A DNA stretch of 64,000 nt from Flavimaribacter sp039888615 (lineage in GTDB: Bacteria > Pseudomonadota > Alphaproteobacteria > Rhizobiales > Rhizobiaceae), in assembly GCA_039888615.1 (NCBI GenBank), contig JBDQQS010000008.1; one strand, 5' to 3'. The translations under genes were made by a program, and so were the position numbers. This document shows positions 1-8,691 of this stretch, piece by piece. Positions within the stretch are counted from its first letter, which is position 1; each line of letters opens with the position of its first letter. The notes under the pieces are model-generated. The model saw only the letters and a program-made list of their open reading frames with translations. It had not been told where the DNA came from and did no database searches.

Positions 1-197
1 CCGGAAACGCGAATTCTGCAATATTCACGTCCGGGCCCGCTCCCGGTCGCGGGAAATTTCCACAGCTGCAAACAGGTTTGTCGCGACATGCTTTGCGCGA
101 ACCGAAACAAAATCAAACGGGGGTCCGGTCCGGGCGCCGGCGCCATTTTGCGCGGTGTCTGTCATGGACGCGGACAAATCTTCGAGGGGACTGCTGA

Positions 198-1292
198 ATG
201 ACAGGTGAAAGAGGCGCGAGCGTACGCTTTGATCAGGTGCAAAAGAGCTATGATGGCGTTTCGCTTGTCGTGAAAGACCTGAATCTGGACATCCAGGCGG
301 GCGAATTTCTGACCATGCTCGGACCGTCCGGCTCCGGCAAGACAACCTGTCTGATGATGCTGGCCGGTTTCGAGCCCGCCAGCCACGGCGAAATCTACCT
401 CAACGACAAGCCGATCAACAACGTGCCGCCGCACAAGCGCGGCGTTGGCATGGTGTTCCAGAACTATGCGCTGTTTCCGCACATGACGGTTGCGGAAAAT
501 CTCGCCTTTCCGCTTCAGGTGCGCAGCATGAGCCGCGCCGAGCAGGAGGAAAAGGTCAAGCGCGCTCTGGAGATGGTCGAACTGCCGCAATTCGGCTCGC
601 GCCGGCCGGCGCAGCTTTCCGGGGGTCAGCAGCAGCGCGTCGCCGTCGCGCGCGCCCTCGTCTTCGAACCGGATCTGGTGCTGATGGACGAACCGCTCGG
701 CGCGCTCGACAAGCAGCTGCGCGAGCAGATGCAATATGAAATCAAGCACATCCACGAGAGCCTCGGCGTGACCGTCGTCTATGTGACGCACGACCAGACC
801 GAGGCGCTGACCATGTCGGACCGGGTCGCCGTGTTCAACGACGGTGTGATCCAGCAACTCTCGTCGCCGGATTTGCTTTACGAGGAGCCGCAGAACTCCT
901 TCGTCGCCCAGTTCATCGGTGAAAACAACAAGATGAACGGCACGGTCACGGCGATCAACGACAATGTCTGCGACGTCAAACTGGACGACGGAACCGAACT
1001 CAAGGCCGAAAGGGTCAATGTCGAGGGCGTCGGACACCGCACCACGCTTTCGCTGCGGCCGGAGCGCATCGAGACGGTTCCTGACGACGCCATGGAAAAC
1101 ATCGTGCCTGGCAAGATCGAGGAAATGATCTATCTCGGAGACCATCTGCGCGTCCGGATGAATGTTGCCGGCAATAACGAATTCATCGTCAAAGTTCGTA
1201 ACCGGTCCGGCGAGCGCAAGCTTTCCGAGGGCCAGGACATCAACATCGGCTGGTATGCGCGCGATTGCAAAGCGCTCGATCCGGTCGGTTAG
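198..1292 (+). CDS. Spermidine/putrescine-type ABC transporter ATP-binding protein
   Basis: This is the cytoplasmic ATPase of a PotABCD-type importer (364 aa). It has a Walker A GPSGSGKT at about residues 43-50, the signature LSGGQQQR at about 140, a Walker B LVLMDEP at about 160 and the switch histidine in YVTHD. A C-terminal TOBE region (from about 245) holds the LRPERI motif typical of polyamine and iron ATPases. It is followed in the same direction by a periplasmic binding protein and two permeases, so the unit is a complete importer. The ATPase comes first, as in many rhizobial polyamine operons. The substrate is inferred from family resemblance only; other cationic compounds are possible. 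Confidence 0.9.
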   Translation: MTGERGASVRFDQVQKSYDGVSLVVKDLNLDIQAGEFLTMLGPSGSGKTTCLMMLAGFEPASHGEIYLNDKPINNVPPHKRGVGMVFQNYALFPHMTVAENLAFPLQVRSMSRAEQEEKVKRALEMVELPQFGSRRPAQLSGGQQQRVAVARALVFEPDLVLMDEPLGALDKQLREQMQYEIKHIHESLGVTVVYVTHDQTEALTMSDRVAVFNDGVIQQLSSPDLLYEEPQNSFVAQFIGENNKMNGTVTAINDNVCDVKLDDGTELKAERVNVEGVGHRTTLSLRPERIETVPDDAMENIVPGKIEEMIYLGDHLRVRMNVAGNNEFIVKVRNRSGERKLSEGQDINIGWYARDCKALDPVG

Positions 1293-1372
1293 GCCATTTG
1301 CATGGCCACAAGTTGGGCATTGGGACAAAATCAATGCCCGTATATGCGTCCGGATCACCCATAGGCCCGGAC
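1292..1372 (+). promoter_or_regulatory. Three consecutive hairpins between the ATPase and binding-protein genes
   Basis: The 104-base gap holds three inverted repeats. GGCCAT/ATGGCC lies at 1292-1297 and 1302-1307; GGGCATTG/CAATGCCC at 1315-1322 and 1332-1339; GTCCGG/CCGGAC at 1348-1353 and 1367-1372. None is followed by a T-run. They probably act as mRNA-processing or stabilising structures that let the binding protein be made in excess. An attenuator is an alternative. Confidence 0.5.
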
Positions 1373-1396
1373 CAATTCCAAAAAAGGGAGCATGAA

Positions 1397-2491
1397 ATGA
1401 AACTCAAATCTCTTCTGATCGCCGCGACGGCGCTCACTATGAGCGTTCCGGCGGCATTTGCAGAGGATATGACGATCGTATCCTGGGGCGGCGCATATTC
1501 CGATTCCCAGAACAACGCCTATCACAAGCCTTACATGGCGATGCATCCGGATGTGAACATCATCAACGACGAATCGTCCAACGAGGCGGTCGCCAAGCTT
1601 CGCGCCATGAACGAAGCCGGCAATGTGACCTGGGACGTTGTTGACGTCGTTGCATCCGACGCCATCCGTCTCTGCGACGAAGGCCTGGCTGTCGAGATCG
1701 ACCCGGACAAGGATCTGGCTCCGGCTCCGGACGGCACGCCTGCTTCCGAAGACTTTGGCGACCTGCTGGTTTCCGAGTGCTTCATTCCGCAGATCGTCTA
1801 TTCGACGACCTTCGGCTACCGCACGGACAAGGTTGGCGACGAGCCGCCGACGGATATTTGCGCGGTTTTCGATACGGAGAAGTATCCGGGCAAGCGTTCG
1901 CTTGAAAAGCGACCCATCAACAACGTCGAATGGGCTCTGCTTTGCGACGGCGTTGCGAAGGAAGATATCTATGACGTGCTGTCCACGCCGGAAGGCGTCG
2001 ACCAGGCTCTGGCCAAACTCGGCACCATCAAGGACGATGTCATCTGGTGGTCGGCCGGCGCCGAAACGCCGCAGCTTCTGGCTGACGGCGAAGTCGTCAT
2101 GGGCTCGACCTACAACGGTCGCCTGTTCTCGGTCATCGAGGAGCAGGATCAACCGGTCGCCATGCTCTGGGACGCACAGGTGTTCGACCTGGACGGCTGG
2201 ATCATTCCCGCCGGCCTGCCGGAAGATCGTCTGAAGGCAGCCAAGGACTACATCTACTTCGCAACCGACACGCAGCGCCTTGCCGACCAGGCCAAGTACA
2301 TCTCGTACGGTCCGGCCCGCAAGTCTTCCGCTCCGCTCGTCGGCAAGCACGCCGATCTCGGAATCGAGATGGCTCCGCATATGCCGACCGATCCGAACAA
2401 CGCGAAGAACACCTTCCTGTATAACTACGAATGGTGGGCTGACAATCGCGACGACCTGGATGCGAAGTTCCAGGCCTGGTTGACCCAGTAA
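1397..2491 (+). CDS. Extracellular polyamine-type substrate-binding protein (PotD/PotF-like)
   Basis: This is a periplasmic solute-binding protein (364 aa from the chosen start). Its signal peptide begins MKLKSLLIAATALTM and is probably cleaved after AAFA at residue 22. The mature start EDMTIVSWGGAYSDSQ is typical of PotD/PotF-like proteins (SBP_bac_8 class). The ATG at 1397 is preceded by AAAAAAGGGAG, a good ribosome site; an upstream in-frame start at 1265 would overlap the ATPase gene and hide the signal peptide. It binds the ligand for the flanking permeases and ATPase. The substrate cannot be fixed from sequence alone. Confidence 0.88.
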   Translation: MKLKSLLIAATALTMSVPAAFAEDMTIVSWGGAYSDSQNNAYHKPYMAMHPDVNIINDESSNEAVAKLRAMNEAGNVTWDVVDVVASDAIRLCDEGLAVEIDPDKDLAPAPDGTPASEDFGDLLVSECFIPQIVYSTTFGYRTDKVGDEPPTDICAVFDTEKYPGKRSLEKRPINNVEWALLCDGVAKEDIYDVLSTPEGVDQALAKLGTIKDDVIWWSAGAETPQLLADGEVVMGSTYNGRLFSVIEEQDQPVAMLWDAQVFDLDGWIIPAGLPEDRLKAAKDYIYFATDTQRLADQAKYISYGPARKSSAPLVGKHADLGIEMAPHMPTDPNNAKNTFLYNYEWWADNRDDLDAKFQAWLTQ

Positions 2492-2502
2492 ACTGACCAA
2501 TG

Positions 2503-2526
2503 GAGGACGGGGGCTTCCCCGTCCTC
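2503..2526 (+). promoter_or_regulatory. Perfect 10-bp intercistronic hairpin after the binding-protein gene
   Basis: GAGGACGGGG (2503-2512) and CCCCGTCCTC (2517-2526) form a perfect stem with a 4-base loop, 12 bases after the binding-protein stop. No T-run follows and the permease genes continue. It is best read as a 3'-end protecting or partial termination structure that lowers permease relative to binding protein. Confidence 0.6.
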
Positions 2527-2562
2527 TCCCCTATCGGAATTCTAGAGATTTCAGGCGGAACG

Positions 2563-3831
2563 ATGACGGATACGGCAGAGACAAGCCCAATGCTGACGAC
2601 CCAGGACGGAGTCCCGCTGAAGGTCAGTATAGCGCGCGCCACGCGCCGCCAGAAATTGCGCGCCTTCCTGCTCGTTACGCCGCTATTGCTATTCGTCCTC
2701 ATCACCTTCACCGCTCCGATCGCCGATATGCTCTATCGTTCGGTGGAAAACGACATCGTTTCCGAAACTCTGCCCGAGACCGTGGTGGCGCTGGAAGCCT
2801 GGGATGAGAGTTCGGGTGAAATTCCGAATGAGGACGTGTTCGCCGCGCTGGTGCGCGACCTCGAGATCGCCGCCGCGGAAAAAACCCATACGCGTCTCGG
2901 ATCGCGCCTGAATTACGAAAACTCGGGCATGTCCAGTCTGTTTCGTAAAACCGGTCGGCGCGTCAAGCGCATGGACGAGGGCAACTATACCGAACAGTTC
3001 ATCGCTATCGACGAAGACTGGGGAACGACCAAGACCTGGCAGGTGATCAAGCAGTTCAGTTCGCCGGTTACCGCAGGCTATTTCCTCGCGGCTGTCGACG
3101 CTGAGCGGACGCCGGAAGACGGGCTCCAGTTCAAGCCGTCCGACGAACGCATCTATCTGTTCCTGTTCTGGCGGACCATGCTTTTGTCCGTGACCATCAC
3201 GGTGATGTGCATTCTGCTCGGCTATCCGATCGCGTTCCTCTTGTCCAATCTGCCGATGCGAACGTCGAACCTGCTGATGATTCTCGTGCTTCTGCCGTTC
3301 TGGACGTCGCTTCTCGTGCGCACATCGGCCTGGAAGGTGCTCCTGCAGCAGCAAGGCGTGATCAACGACACACTGGTGTGGATCGGCCTTGTCGCCGACG
3401 ATTCAAGACTGCAGCTGATCAACAACCAGACGGGCACGGTGATTGCGATGACGCATATCCTGCTCCCCTTCATGATATTGCCGCTGTTCTCGGTGATGAA
3501 AACGATTTCGCCTACCTATATGCGGGCCGCCAAGAGCATGGGCGCTTCCGACTGGTACGCCTTCTGGCGGGTCTATTTCCCGCAGACGGTGCCAGGTATC
3601 GGCGCCGGCAGCATTCTCGTCTTCATCCTGTCGATCGGTTACTACATCACGCCGGAACTGGTCGGCGGCACGTCCGGCATATTCATCTCGAACCGGATCG
3701 CATACCACATCTCGTCTTCGCTCAACTGGGGACTGGCGGCGGCGCTCGGCGTGATACTGCTGACCGTGGTCCTGGTTCTCTACTGGCTGTACGACCGGAT
3801 CGTCGGCATCGACAACGTTAAACTGGGATAG
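2563..3831 (+). CDS. ABC transporter permease, PotB/PotH-like, with large periplasmic insertion
   Basis: This is an inner-membrane permease (422 aa). TM1 is at about residues 32-54 (LLVTPLLLFVLITFTAPIAD). About 130 hydrophilic residues follow before the second helix (LLSVTITVMCILLGYPIAFLL), and then the usual BPD_transp_1 core with the EAA-type loop (MRAAKSMGASDWYAFWRVYFP). The insertion between TM1 and TM2 makes it much longer than E. coli PotB (about 275 aa). The start at 2563 (MTDTAE) follows AGGCGGAA; an upstream ATG at 2500 would lie across the hairpin. It pairs with the next permease, three bases downstream. Confidence 0.88.
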   Translation: MTDTAETSPMLTTQDGVPLKVSIARATRRQKLRAFLLVTPLLLFVLITFTAPIADMLYRSVENDIVSETLPETVVALEAWDESSGEIPNEDVFAALVRDLEIAAAEKTHTRLGSRLNYENSGMSSLFRKTGRRVKRMDEGNYTEQFIAIDEDWGTTKTWQVIKQFSSPVTAGYFLAAVDAERTPEDGLQFKPSDERIYLFLFWRTMLLSVTITVMCILLGYPIAFLLSNLPMRTSNLLMILVLLPFWTSLLVRTSAWKVLLQQQGVINDTLVWIGLVADDSRLQLINNQTGTVIAMTHILLPFMILPLFSVMKTISPTYMRAAKSMGASDWYAFWRVYFPQTVPGIGAGSILVFILSIGYYITPELVGGTSGIFISNRIAYHISSSLNWGLAAALGVILLTVVLVLYWLYDRIVGIDNVKLG

Positions 3832-3834
3832 ATC

Positions 3835-4692
3835 ATGGCTTCCGCACTTCCGCCCTATGCTTCCGCCGGACAACGCGCCTGGTTCTACTCGTTCCGGGTC
3901 ATTTGCGGGCTGATCTTCTTCTTTCTGATCTTCCCGGTCCTGATCATCATCCCGTTGTCCTTCAACGCGGAAGATTTCTTCACCTTCACGCCGAAAATGC
4001 TGGCGCTGGACCCGGAAGGCTATTCGCTCAAGCATTATCGCGACTTTTTCACAAATCCGGACTGGCAATCCGCGATGTGGAACTCGTTTTCGATTGCTCC
4101 GGTCGCGACTATCTTCGCCACCGCATTCGGCACGCTTGCCGCCATCGGCCTGTCTCAATCCAACATGCCGTTCCGTTCGGCCGTCATGGCGTTGCTGATC
4201 TCGCCGATGATCGTGCCGCTGATTATTTCGGCCGCCGGTATGTATTTCTTCTATTCCCGCATCGGCTTGCAGGGAACCTATATGGGGGTTGTCCTGGCCC
4301 ATGCGGCTCTCGGCACACCTTTCGTCATCATTACGGTGACGGCGACGCTCGTCGGATTCGACCAGAGCCTCGTGCGGGCCGCCGCCAATCTCGGCGCCGA
4401 TCCGGTGACAACCTTCTTCAAGGTTCAGATGCCGCTGATCCTGCCGGGCGTCGTCTCCGGCGCGCTGTTCGCTTTCATCACCTCCTTCGACGAGGTGGTG
4501 GTCGTTCTGTTCCTCGGATCGGCGGCGCAAAAGACGCTGCCATGGCAGATGTTCACCGGACTTCGAGAGCAGATATCGCCGACTATCCTAGCCGTCGCAA
4601 CGCTGCTGGTGGTGATATCCATTGCACTGCTCACGACGCTCGAACTGCTGCGTCGGCGCTCCGAACGCCTGCGCGGCGTGACGCCGGGTTAG
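3835..4692 (+). CDS. ABC transporter permease, PotC/PotI-like
   Basis: This is the second inner-membrane permease of the polyamine-type importer (285 aa), with six predicted helices. TM1 is at about 22-45 (FRVICGLIFFFLIFPVLIIIP), followed by a periplasmic loop, and the EAA motif reads VRAAANLGADPVTTFFKVQMPLI. It begins three bases after the first permease stops, so the two are translationally linked. The gene ends convergently with mnmD, overlapping its stop by 4 bases (4689-4692). Confidence 0.88.
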   Translation: MASALPPYASAGQRAWFYSFRVICGLIFFFLIFPVLIIIPLSFNAEDFFTFTPKMLALDPEGYSLKHYRDFFTNPDWQSAMWNSFSIAPVATIFATAFGTLAAIGLSQSNMPFRSAVMALLISPMIVPLIISAAGMYFFYSRIGLQGTYMGVVLAHAALGTPFVIITVTATLVGFDQSLVRAAANLGADPVTTFFKVQMPLILPGVVSGALFAFITSFDEVVVVLFLGSAAQKTLPWQMFTGLREQISPTILAVATLLVVISIALLTTLELLRRRSERLRGVTPG

Positions 4693-5405
4693 GCGGGTCT
4701 GACGCCGACGCTCATATCCCGCTTGCCTGCGAAGCCGGCTTGCTTCTTCACTTCAAATCCGGCCGCTGCAAGATTGCGGCGGACCCAGCCCGCCGCGGAA
4801 TAGGTGGCGAAGCCGCCGCCGGGAACCGTGTGATCGAACACCGCCTGCATCAGTTCCGGCGACCACATGTCGGGATTGCGCGATGGCGCGAAGCCGTCGA
4901 GATACCAGGCGTCCGCCGTTCCCCGCCAGTTGCAAACCCGATCGAGGGCTTCTCCGATATGGACTTCCAGACGAACGCCATCGTCGAAATCCTGCGCGAT
5001 CCTGTCCGGCGGATTGTCCGGCCAGGCGCGGGTGAGAGCGTTGGCGAGCGGTTCGATCTGCGGCCAGGGTCCGAGTGCGCGACGCATTTCTGCGGCGCGC
5101 ATGGGAAAGGCCTCGAAGCTGACGAAGCACAGATGCGCCGAGGGATGGCGGTGTACGCGCCATTGCCGCCAGGTCTCCAGGAAGTTCAGGCCCGTGCCGA
5201 AGCCGAGTTCGGCAATCGTGAATGCGTCGCGCCCGCGCCAGCGATCCGGCAGTCCGTTGCCGGCGATGAAGACATGCGCGCATTCGGCGCGGCCGTCGCT
5301 GCGGGCGTAAAAATGGTCGCCAAAGCGAGTGGAGTAGGGCATATCACCCGCATGCCATTCCAGCCCCCTGTTGCTTTCGCTATTGCCCACTGATCCGCCT
5401 CTCAT
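4689..5405 (-). CDS. mnmD: tRNA 5-methylaminomethyl-2-thiouridine methyltransferase (MnmD, DUF752)
   Basis: This is a SAM-dependent methyltransferase for the wobble uridine of certain tRNAs, equal to the N-terminal half of E. coli MnmC. It shows the SAM loop ELGFGTGLNFLETW, the DUF752 signature DAWYLDGFAPSRNPDMW, and a conserved N-terminal stretch LEWHAGDMPYSTRFGDHFYA. The length (about 238 aa) fits stand-alone MnmD proteins. The ATG used here overlaps the start codon of the divergent oxidase at 5404. A GTG at 5390 with GAGGCGG upstream is an equally plausible start and would leave more room for control sequence. The neighbouring FAD oxidase supplies the other MnmC activity. Confidence 0.85.
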   Translation of the reverse strand: MRGGSVGNSESNRGLEWHAGDMPYSTRFGDHFYARSDGRAECAHVFIAGNGLPDRWRGRDAFTIAELGFGTGLNFLETWRQWRVHRHPSAHLCFVSFEAFPMRAAEMRRALGPWPQIEPLANALTRAWPDNPPDRIAQDFDDGVRLEVHIGEALDRVCNWRGTADAWYLDGFAPSRNPDMWSPELMQAVFDHTVPGGGFATYSAAGWVRRNLAAAGFEVKKQAGFAGKRDMSVGVRPA

Positions 5406-6582
5406 GACTGCGCCCCGCACCTATAGTCCCCGAACTGCCGACTTGTCATGTGACCTGCTGGTTGTTGGCGGCGGGGTTTTCGGCCTTTGGATCGCGCGCC
5501 ACGCCGCCCAAAGGGGGCTCGATACGATCCTGATCGAGAAGGATCGGGTCGGTTCGGGCGCCAGCGGCGGGCTGCTTGGCGCGCTCATCCCGCATCTGCC
5601 GGAACGCTGGGACGCCAAGAAGAAATTCCAGTTTGAAGCCCTTTCGTCGCTTCCCGGCCTCGTGCGGGCAGTCGAGGAGGAGACCGGGCTCGATTGCGGC
5701 TATCGCCGTTGTGGACGCTTGATGCCGCTTTGGAAGGAAAGTTTCGCGGACATCGCCGCAAAACAGACAGCTGCGGCGCAGCAGAACTGGAACACGTCGG
5801 AAACCGGCTTTACCTGGGAGATCGTCGAGCGGCCGCCCAGCGAGGGCTGGCCGGCGGCGGACGCCATGCCGCTCGGGCTTGTCGTCGACACGCTGGCGGC
5901 GCGCATCGATCCGCGATCCTATCTGGCGGCGCTGCGCAGGAGTATTGAATCCCGCGTCCGGATCATTGAAGGCGAAGCCTTTGTTGCCTGCGCCGACGGC
6001 GTGGTCGAGACATCGGCCGGCAAACGGATCATGGCGGCTCGGACAATGCTGTCGTCGGGATACGAGACCTTCCCGATTCTCGGCCAAATGCTGGGCGGCG
6101 ACGCTGCTTCCTACGGCCGTCCGGTCAAGGGGCAGGCGGCGTTGCTCGAGGCGGAGCTTGACGACGATCTTCCTCTGGTTTTCCACGACGGGACCTATGT
6201 CATCGTGCATGATGGCGGCCGGGTGGCGGTCGGCAGCACCAGCGAGCAGAGGTTCGACGCGCCTTTTTCCACGGATGCGGCGCTGGACACAGTGCTCGAC
6301 AAGGCGAGGCGGCTTTGTCCGGCGATCGCCGACGCGCCTGTCATCGAGCGCTGGGCGGGCCTGCGCCCGCGCGCCATTGGCCGCAATCCGATGATCGGCG
6401 TGCTCCCGGACCATCCGGACATCGTCGTTGCGACAGGCGGTTTCAAGATTACCTTCGGCATTGCCCACAAGATGGCGGAATGCGTGATCGACCTTGCGAC
6501 GGGCGGTGCGCCGGAGCTGCCGGAAAGCTTCTGGCTGTCCTCTCATTTGAAAAGCGGCAAGAGCAAAACGGGAAACAACTGA
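5404..6582 (+). CDS. FAD-dependent oxidoreductase, MnmC C-terminal-like (DAO family)
   Basis: This is a DAO-fold flavoprotein (392 aa). It has an N-terminal dinucleotide site VVGGGVFGLWIARHAAQRG, an EKD acidic end to the second strand, a GASGGLLGALIPHLPERWD stretch like MnmC/ThiO, and the C-terminal FAD contact GLRPRAIGRNPMIGVLPDHP. In E. coli MnmC this domain removes the carboxymethyl group of cmnm5s2U before MnmD methylates it; here the domain is a separate gene placed head-to-head with mnmD. A glycine-oxidase (ThiO) role is the main alternative, but the pairing with mnmD favours tRNA modification. The gene is followed by palindromic repeats. Confidence 0.75.
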   Translation: MTAPRTYSPRTADLSCDLLVVGGGVFGLWIARHAAQRGLDTILIEKDRVGSGASGGLLGALIPHLPERWDAKKKFQFEALSSLPGLVRAVEEETGLDCGYRRCGRLMPLWKESFADIAAKQTAAAQQNWNTSETGFTWEIVERPPSEGWPAADAMPLGLVVDTLAARIDPRSYLAALRRSIESRVRIIEGEAFVACADGVVETSAGKRIMAARTMLSSGYETFPILGQMLGGDAASYGRPVKGQAALLEAELDDDLPLVFHDGTYVIVHDGGRVAVGSTSEQRFDAPFSTDAALDTVLDKARRLCPAIADAPVIERWAGLRPRAIGRNPMIGVLPDHPDIVVATGGFKITFGIAHKMAECVIDLATGGAPELPESFWLSSHLKSGKSKTGNN

Positions 6583-6588
6583 TCTTAC

Positions 6589-6606
6589 GCGCCGCGGACG
6601 CGGCGC
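6589..6606. repeat. Perfect GC palindrome downstream of the FAD oxidase
   Basis: GCGCCGC (6589-6595) and GCGGCGC (6600-6606) form a 7-bp stem with loop GGAC, seven bases after the oxidase stop. It could aid 3'-end formation. It sits directly beside a REP-like element. Confidence 0.55.
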
Positions 6607-6611
6607 TGGCT

Positions 6612-6637
6612 GGATCGCGGATCAAGTCCGCGATGAG
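6612..6637. repeat. REP-like palindromic element
   Basis: ATCGCGGA (6614-6621), loop TCAAG, then TCCGCGAT (6627-6634) is a perfect stem flanked by TGG on the left and GAGG on the right. It matches the general form TGGAT-stem-TCAAG-stem-ATGA of the short extragenic palindromes scattered through many Rhizobiales genomes. It is the only clear copy seen in this window. Confidence 0.6.
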
Positions 6638-6732
6638 GGCGGGAGGTGAGGTCCGTCAAATGGCAGGCGCAACATCTGGTGTGGAAGTCGGGTGAATATG
6701 CGTGTCACAGCGGTCACGTTTACATCGCACCA

Positions 6733-7488
6733 TCAGTTGCTGAACTGGCGCGCCGTGTGGTCGATGTCGAGCTCTATGCGGTCGGCGGCGAAGCAGGTGA
6801 CGGAATATTCGAGCCGTCTTCCGTCCATTTCGGCGTTGACGCCTTCCGTCTTCAATACGACTGCCCCGGCGGAAAGATTGAGCTCATCGAGCAGTTCCGG
6901 CTCGGCGTGATGCGCAGAAACACGCGTCGAGATGCGCACATAGTCGGCGACGCCGAGACGTTTCAGGCAAGCTGTGACCGAGCCGAGCTCCCGATAGAGA
7001 TCGCCGATCTGCGGAAATCGTGTTGCGTCGAACCAGTTGCGGGCTGACGAGACCGGCGCGCCGTCAGCGTAATGCAGGGTTTCAAGGCAGGTGACCGACG
7101 CCCCGGTCTCCAGCTCCAGCGCGCGGGCGATTTCGGCGTCGGCGGACTGGTTCTGGACGGCTTTCAGCCGCGCTTCCAGGGCGCGCGCCTGACCGGCCAA
7201 CCCTTCGGTGAAGCGCGTGCGTCGACCGATCGGATATTTCAGTCGCGATCGCCTGACGATGAATGTGCCGCGCCCCTGTTCGACGCGAAGCACGCCTTCA
7301 TTGGCCAGCGCGGCGATGGCGCTTCGCACCGTATGCCGGTTGACCTGAAACCGCCGCGCCAGCGCCATCTCGCCGGGCAGGGTTCCGGTCTCGTCGAATT
7401 CCCCGGCGCTGATGGCCATACGTATCCGGTCGGCGATCTGTCGCCATACGGAAATGCCGCTGCGCCGTTCAATCGTTTCTGCTGTCAC
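6733..7488 (-). CDS. phnF: Phosphonate metabolism transcriptional regulator PhnF (GntR/HutC family)
   Basis: This is a GntR-family repressor (251 aa). The N-terminal winged helix (about residues 10-75) reads ISVWRQIADRIRMAISAGEF..LPGEMALARRFQVNRHTVRSAIAALANEGVLRVEQGRGTF. A HutC-type UTRA effector domain follows (about 90-245). It is divergent from phnG, with the 80-base gap between them carrying a TGTCTA-N6-TAGACA site. PhnF proteins control C-P lyase operons, and the gene position supports direct control of phnGHIJKL and itself. Confidence 0.88.
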   Translation of the reverse strand: MTAETIERRSGISVWRQIADRIRMAISAGEFDETGTLPGEMALARRFQVNRHTVRSAIAALANEGVLRVEQGRGTFIVRRSRLKYPIGRRTRFTEGLAGQARALEARLKAVQNQSADAEIARALELETGASVTCLETLHYADGAPVSSARNWFDATRFPQIGDLYRELGSVTACLKRLGVADYVRISTRVSAHHAEPELLDELNLSAGAVVLKTEGVNAEMDGRRLEYSVTCFAADRIELDIDHTARQFSN

Positions 7489-7529
7489 AAGGCTGTCATC
7501 CTCTGTCGCTATCTGCTATACACAGAGAA

Positions 7530-7556
7530 TGTCTAGTTGTCTAGATGAATAGACAG
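7530..7556. promoter_or_regulatory. Candidate PhnF operator in the phnF-phnG intergenic region
   Basis: TTGTCTA (7537-7543), six bases, then TAGACAG (7550-7556) is an inverted repeat. A direct copy of TGTCTAG lies just upstream at 7530-7536. HutC-subfamily GntR regulators use operators of this general kind, and PhnF sites in other bacteria contain TATAGACC-type half-sites. The site is 14 bases before the likely phnG start, well placed to block transcription. Confidence 0.6.
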
Positions 7557-7569
7557 GTTGATTGTTGAC

Positions 7570-8052
7570 ATGACAAAGCAGGAAAACATGGCGGCCAGCG
7601 AAACCGCGATGGATGAAACATCAAGAAGCGAGGCGATGGCCGTTCTGGCCCGGGCCACGCAGGCAGAGCTTGAAACGGCGTGGAACGACTGGCGGGACAA
7701 GCCCGGGGTGGAGCCGGTGAGAGGGCCGGAGACGGGCCTCGTCATGCTGAGAGGACGGATCGGTGGCGGCGGATCACCCTTCAATTTCGGCGAGGCGACG
7801 GTGACCCGCGCTACGGTGCGCCTGTCGACGGGGCAGGTGGGTCACGCCTATGCGCTCGGCACGGCGAAGGGCAAGGTCCGCTATGCAGCGATCTTTGACG
7901 CGCTGTGGCAGGACGAGCTGACGCGCGACCATGTCGAGGACGCGGTGCTTGAGCCAGTGCGCAGACGCGTACAGGCGCGCACCGACAGCCGGGCCGCCGA
8001 AGCGGCCGCAACCAAGGTGGATTTCTTCACGATGGTCAGGGGAGAAGACTGA
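7570..8052 (+). CDS. phnG: Phosphonate C-P lyase system protein PhnG
   Basis: PhnG is a subunit of the PhnGHIJ core complex, which with PhnI attaches alkylphosphonate to ribose from ATP. This 160-aa protein has conserved segments ETGLVMLRGRIGGGGSPFNFGEATVTRATVRL and GHAYALGTAKGKVRYAAIFDALWQD-like sequence. The ATG at 7570 is preferred over a TTG four codons upstream. It is the first gene of the phnGHIJKL operon and overlaps phnH by one base (TGATG). Confidence 0.9.
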   Translation: MTKQENMAASETAMDETSRSEAMAVLARATQAELETAWNDWRDKPGVEPVRGPETGLVMLRGRIGGGGSPFNFGEATVTRATVRLSTGQVGHAYALGTAKGKVRYAAIFDALWQDELTRDHVEDAVLEPVRRRVQARTDSRAAEAAATKVDFFTMVRGED

Positions 8053-8690
8053 TGCCGGCGACACAGACGAATGCGGCGCAGGCGATCACCGGCGGCTTCG
8101 CCAATCCGGTCTTCGAAGCGCAGGCAGTGTTCCGCCAGCTGATGAACGCAATGGCCAATCCCGGCGTACTTCACGCGATCGAGACGAACGTTGCGCCGCC
8201 CACGCCGCTGTCCGCGGTCGCCGGCGCGCTTGCGGCAACCCTGTTCGACCACGACACCGTCATCTGGCTGGGGCCTGTCATCGCACGGGAAGAAAAGGCG
8301 TGCTCCTGGCTCGCCTTTCACACCTCGGCGCCGCTGACGGACCAGGCGCTGGACGCGCATTTCGCGATCCTCGCCGATCCCGGACACATTTCATCCTTCG
8401 AGAATTTTGCGCAAGGCACGCAGGAATATCCCGATCGCTCCACCACCCTCATCGTGCAACTACCCTCGCTGCAGGGCGGCCCGGCGCTGGAATTGACAGG
8501 ACCGGGTATCAAGGATCGCGCCGTCATTCGTCCTACCGGATTGCCGGACGCCTTTCCGGCGCTCTGGAAGGCGAACGAGGGCAAGTTTCCGCGCGGGGTC
8601 GATCTCGTGCTGGCCGGGCCTGATGCGATCATCGGTCTGCCGCGAACCACCCGGGTGGAAGCGATCGCCAGCGTAAAGGAGGCAAATTGA
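8052..8690 (+). CDS. phnH: Phosphonate C-P lyase system protein PhnH
   Basis: PhnH is a C-P lyase core subunit (212 aa). The N-terminal GGFANPVFEAQAVFRQLMNAMANPG is the family hallmark, and the fold is related to PLP transferases without the cofactor lysine. The start overlaps the phnG stop and phnI begins two bases after the phnH stop, so expression is tightly coupled. In the complex it binds PhnG/PhnI dimers. Confidence 0.92.
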   Translation: MPATQTNAAQAITGGFANPVFEAQAVFRQLMNAMANPGVLHAIETNVAPPTPLSAVAGALAATLFDHDTVIWLGPVIAREEKACSWLAFHTSAPLTDQALDAHFAILADPGHISSFENFAQGTQEYPDRSTTLIVQLPSLQGGPALELTGPGIKDRAVIRPTGLPDAFPALWKANEGKFPRGVDLVLAGPDAIIGLPRTTRVEAIASVKEAN

Positions 8691-8691
8691 C

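Noticed and set aside
25..165. A minus-strand frame starting MTDTAQNGAGAR, divergent from the polyamine-type ATPase gene
   Set aside because: It stops after 47 codons, has no ribosome site and no recognisable domain; the first 197 bases are better left as an upstream region.
162..1358. A 398-codon minus-strand frame opposite the ATPase gene
   Set aside because: It is the antisense of a well-defined ABC ATPase; composition is rich in H, R and D as expected of a shadow in high-GC DNA.
1265..1396. Upstream start for the polyamine-type binding protein
   Set aside because: It would overlap the ATPase gene and bury the signal peptide; the ATG at 1397 has a good ribosome site.
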